64,000 nt of DNA, from contig NZ_CANMXL010000002.1 in the NCBI RefSeq assembly GCF_947501905.1, forward strand, positions 620,001 through 684,000, written 5' to 3'. Below the pieces are notes generated by a model that was not told where the DNA came from, did not search any database, and was given only the letters and a program-made list of their open reading frames with translations. Source of the stretch: an uncultured Winogradskyella sp. (GTDB taxonomy: Bacteria > Bacteroidota > Bacteroidia > Flavobacteriales > Flavobacteriaceae). Position numbers and translations under genes: made by a program. Positions 63,833 through 64,000 of this stretch are shown one piece after another (the first letter of the stretch is position 1; each line of letters begins with the position of its first letter).

Positions 63833-64000
63833 CTAATATTCTGTATACTCGCCATCACCAAAATTAAATGTTAGTGAGAAGCGAAGTGTGTTTTCTAATG
63901 GGCTCTGTACACGAGATGCAGAGAACAAATATGATAAATCTAAGTTTATTGTTGTGTATTTAAATCCAGCACCTAAAGCAAAGAATTTACGAGCCCCTTT
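63833..64000 (-). CDS. porV: 3' end of porV (T9SS outer-membrane protein PorV/LptO), truncated by window edge
   Basis: The last 55 codons of a minus-strand gene that continues past the window. The translated end (KGARKFFALGAGFKYTTINL, then SPLENTLRFSLTFNFGD) shows beta strands with alternating residues and matches the C-terminus of PorV, the shuttle protein of the type IX secretion system that escorts cargo to the PorU sortase. The stop is TAG at 63833-63835. Gene order porV-cdd-pdhA supports the call. Confidence 0.85.
   Translation of the reverse strand, partial: KGARKFFALGAGFKYTTINLDLSYLFSASRVQSPLENTLRFSLTFNFGDGEYTEY

Noticed and set aside
1..64000. tRNA genes, CRISPR arrays, insertion sequences, prophage or plasmid functions
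   Set aside because: No cloverleaf sequences, spaced direct repeats, transposase or integrase frames were recognised on either strand.

Overview
The window looks like chromosomal DNA of a marine-type Flavobacteriaceae (Bacteroidota). The evidence is low G+C, strongly Asn/Lys/Ile-rich proteins, no visible Shine-Dalgarno sequences, several TAnnTTTG-type -7 promoter elements, an end of the type IX secretion (T9SS) outer-membrane protein PorV, a protein with a T9SS C-terminal sorting domain, a PafA-type phosphatase, and an HPRT-adenylate kinase fusion. It is dense housekeeping chromosome. I see no tRNA, rRNA, CRISPR array, insertion sequence, integrase or phage gene. No gene-free stretch exceeds about 180 bases.

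Region by region. 1-9.9 kb: 3' part of rarA (its start lies outside the window), a minus-strand run radC / DUF7033 deacetylase-like / yjjG / coiled-coil secreted protein, then a plus-strand run of a DUF1569 protein, a PaiB-like FMN protein, a large PLP enzyme, an orphan Imm53 immunity protein, a dienelactone hydrolase and a secreted two-repeat protein. 9.9-13.3 kb: a polytopic protein with an ExbD-like tail, a MORN/YwqK-like secreted protein, and the murein-recycling ligase mpl. 13.3-18.5 kb: a four-gene export operon (TetR regulator, ABC exporter with a degenerate ATPase, HlyD adaptor, TolC channel) with a 33-bp palindrome at its promoter. 18.5-28.9 kb: a TPR protein, a 2039-residue bacterial alpha-2-macroglobulin, two DoxX-type membrane proteins facing a bidirectional terminator, a secreted DinB protein and a DUF4136 lipoprotein. 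28.9-33.7 kb: a nucleotide-metabolism block, obgE and hpt-adk on the minus strand opposite purK-purE. 33.7-37.9 kb: an M3 peptidase, a membrane protein with a MepA-like zinc site, and a DUF2235 lipoprotein. 37.9-41.1 kb: a GbsR/MarR regulator with two matching palindromic operators, two small membrane proteins, a methyltransferase, and an ECF sigma/zinc anti-sigma-like pair. 41-47.6 kb: a UbiA-like membrane protein, gcvP, a KAS III enzyme, a methyltransferase and a GT2 glycosyltransferase. 47.5-54 kb: PafA phosphatase, MlaE-MlaF, a DUF389 protein, mannose-1-phosphate guanylyltransferase and a SprT metalloprotease. 54-60.5 kb: a T9SS-exported FG-GAP / UnbV / vanadium-haloperoxidase fusion, an HAD phosphatase, an SDR and an M28 peptidase lipoprotein. 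60.5-64 kb: pyruvate dehydrogenase E2 and E1-alpha, cytidine deaminase, and the 3' end of porV.

The most informative regulatory signals are the GbsR operator pair (AAACTTTCA-N8-TGAAAGTTT at 37944 and 38516) and the TetR palindrome at 18478. The most unusual proteins are the FG-GAP/haloperoxidase fusion, the exporter ATPase lacking most catalytic motifs, the polytopic protein with an ExbD-like tail, and the membrane protein with a MepA-like zinc triad. All family assignments come from reading the translated sequence; no database search was run.
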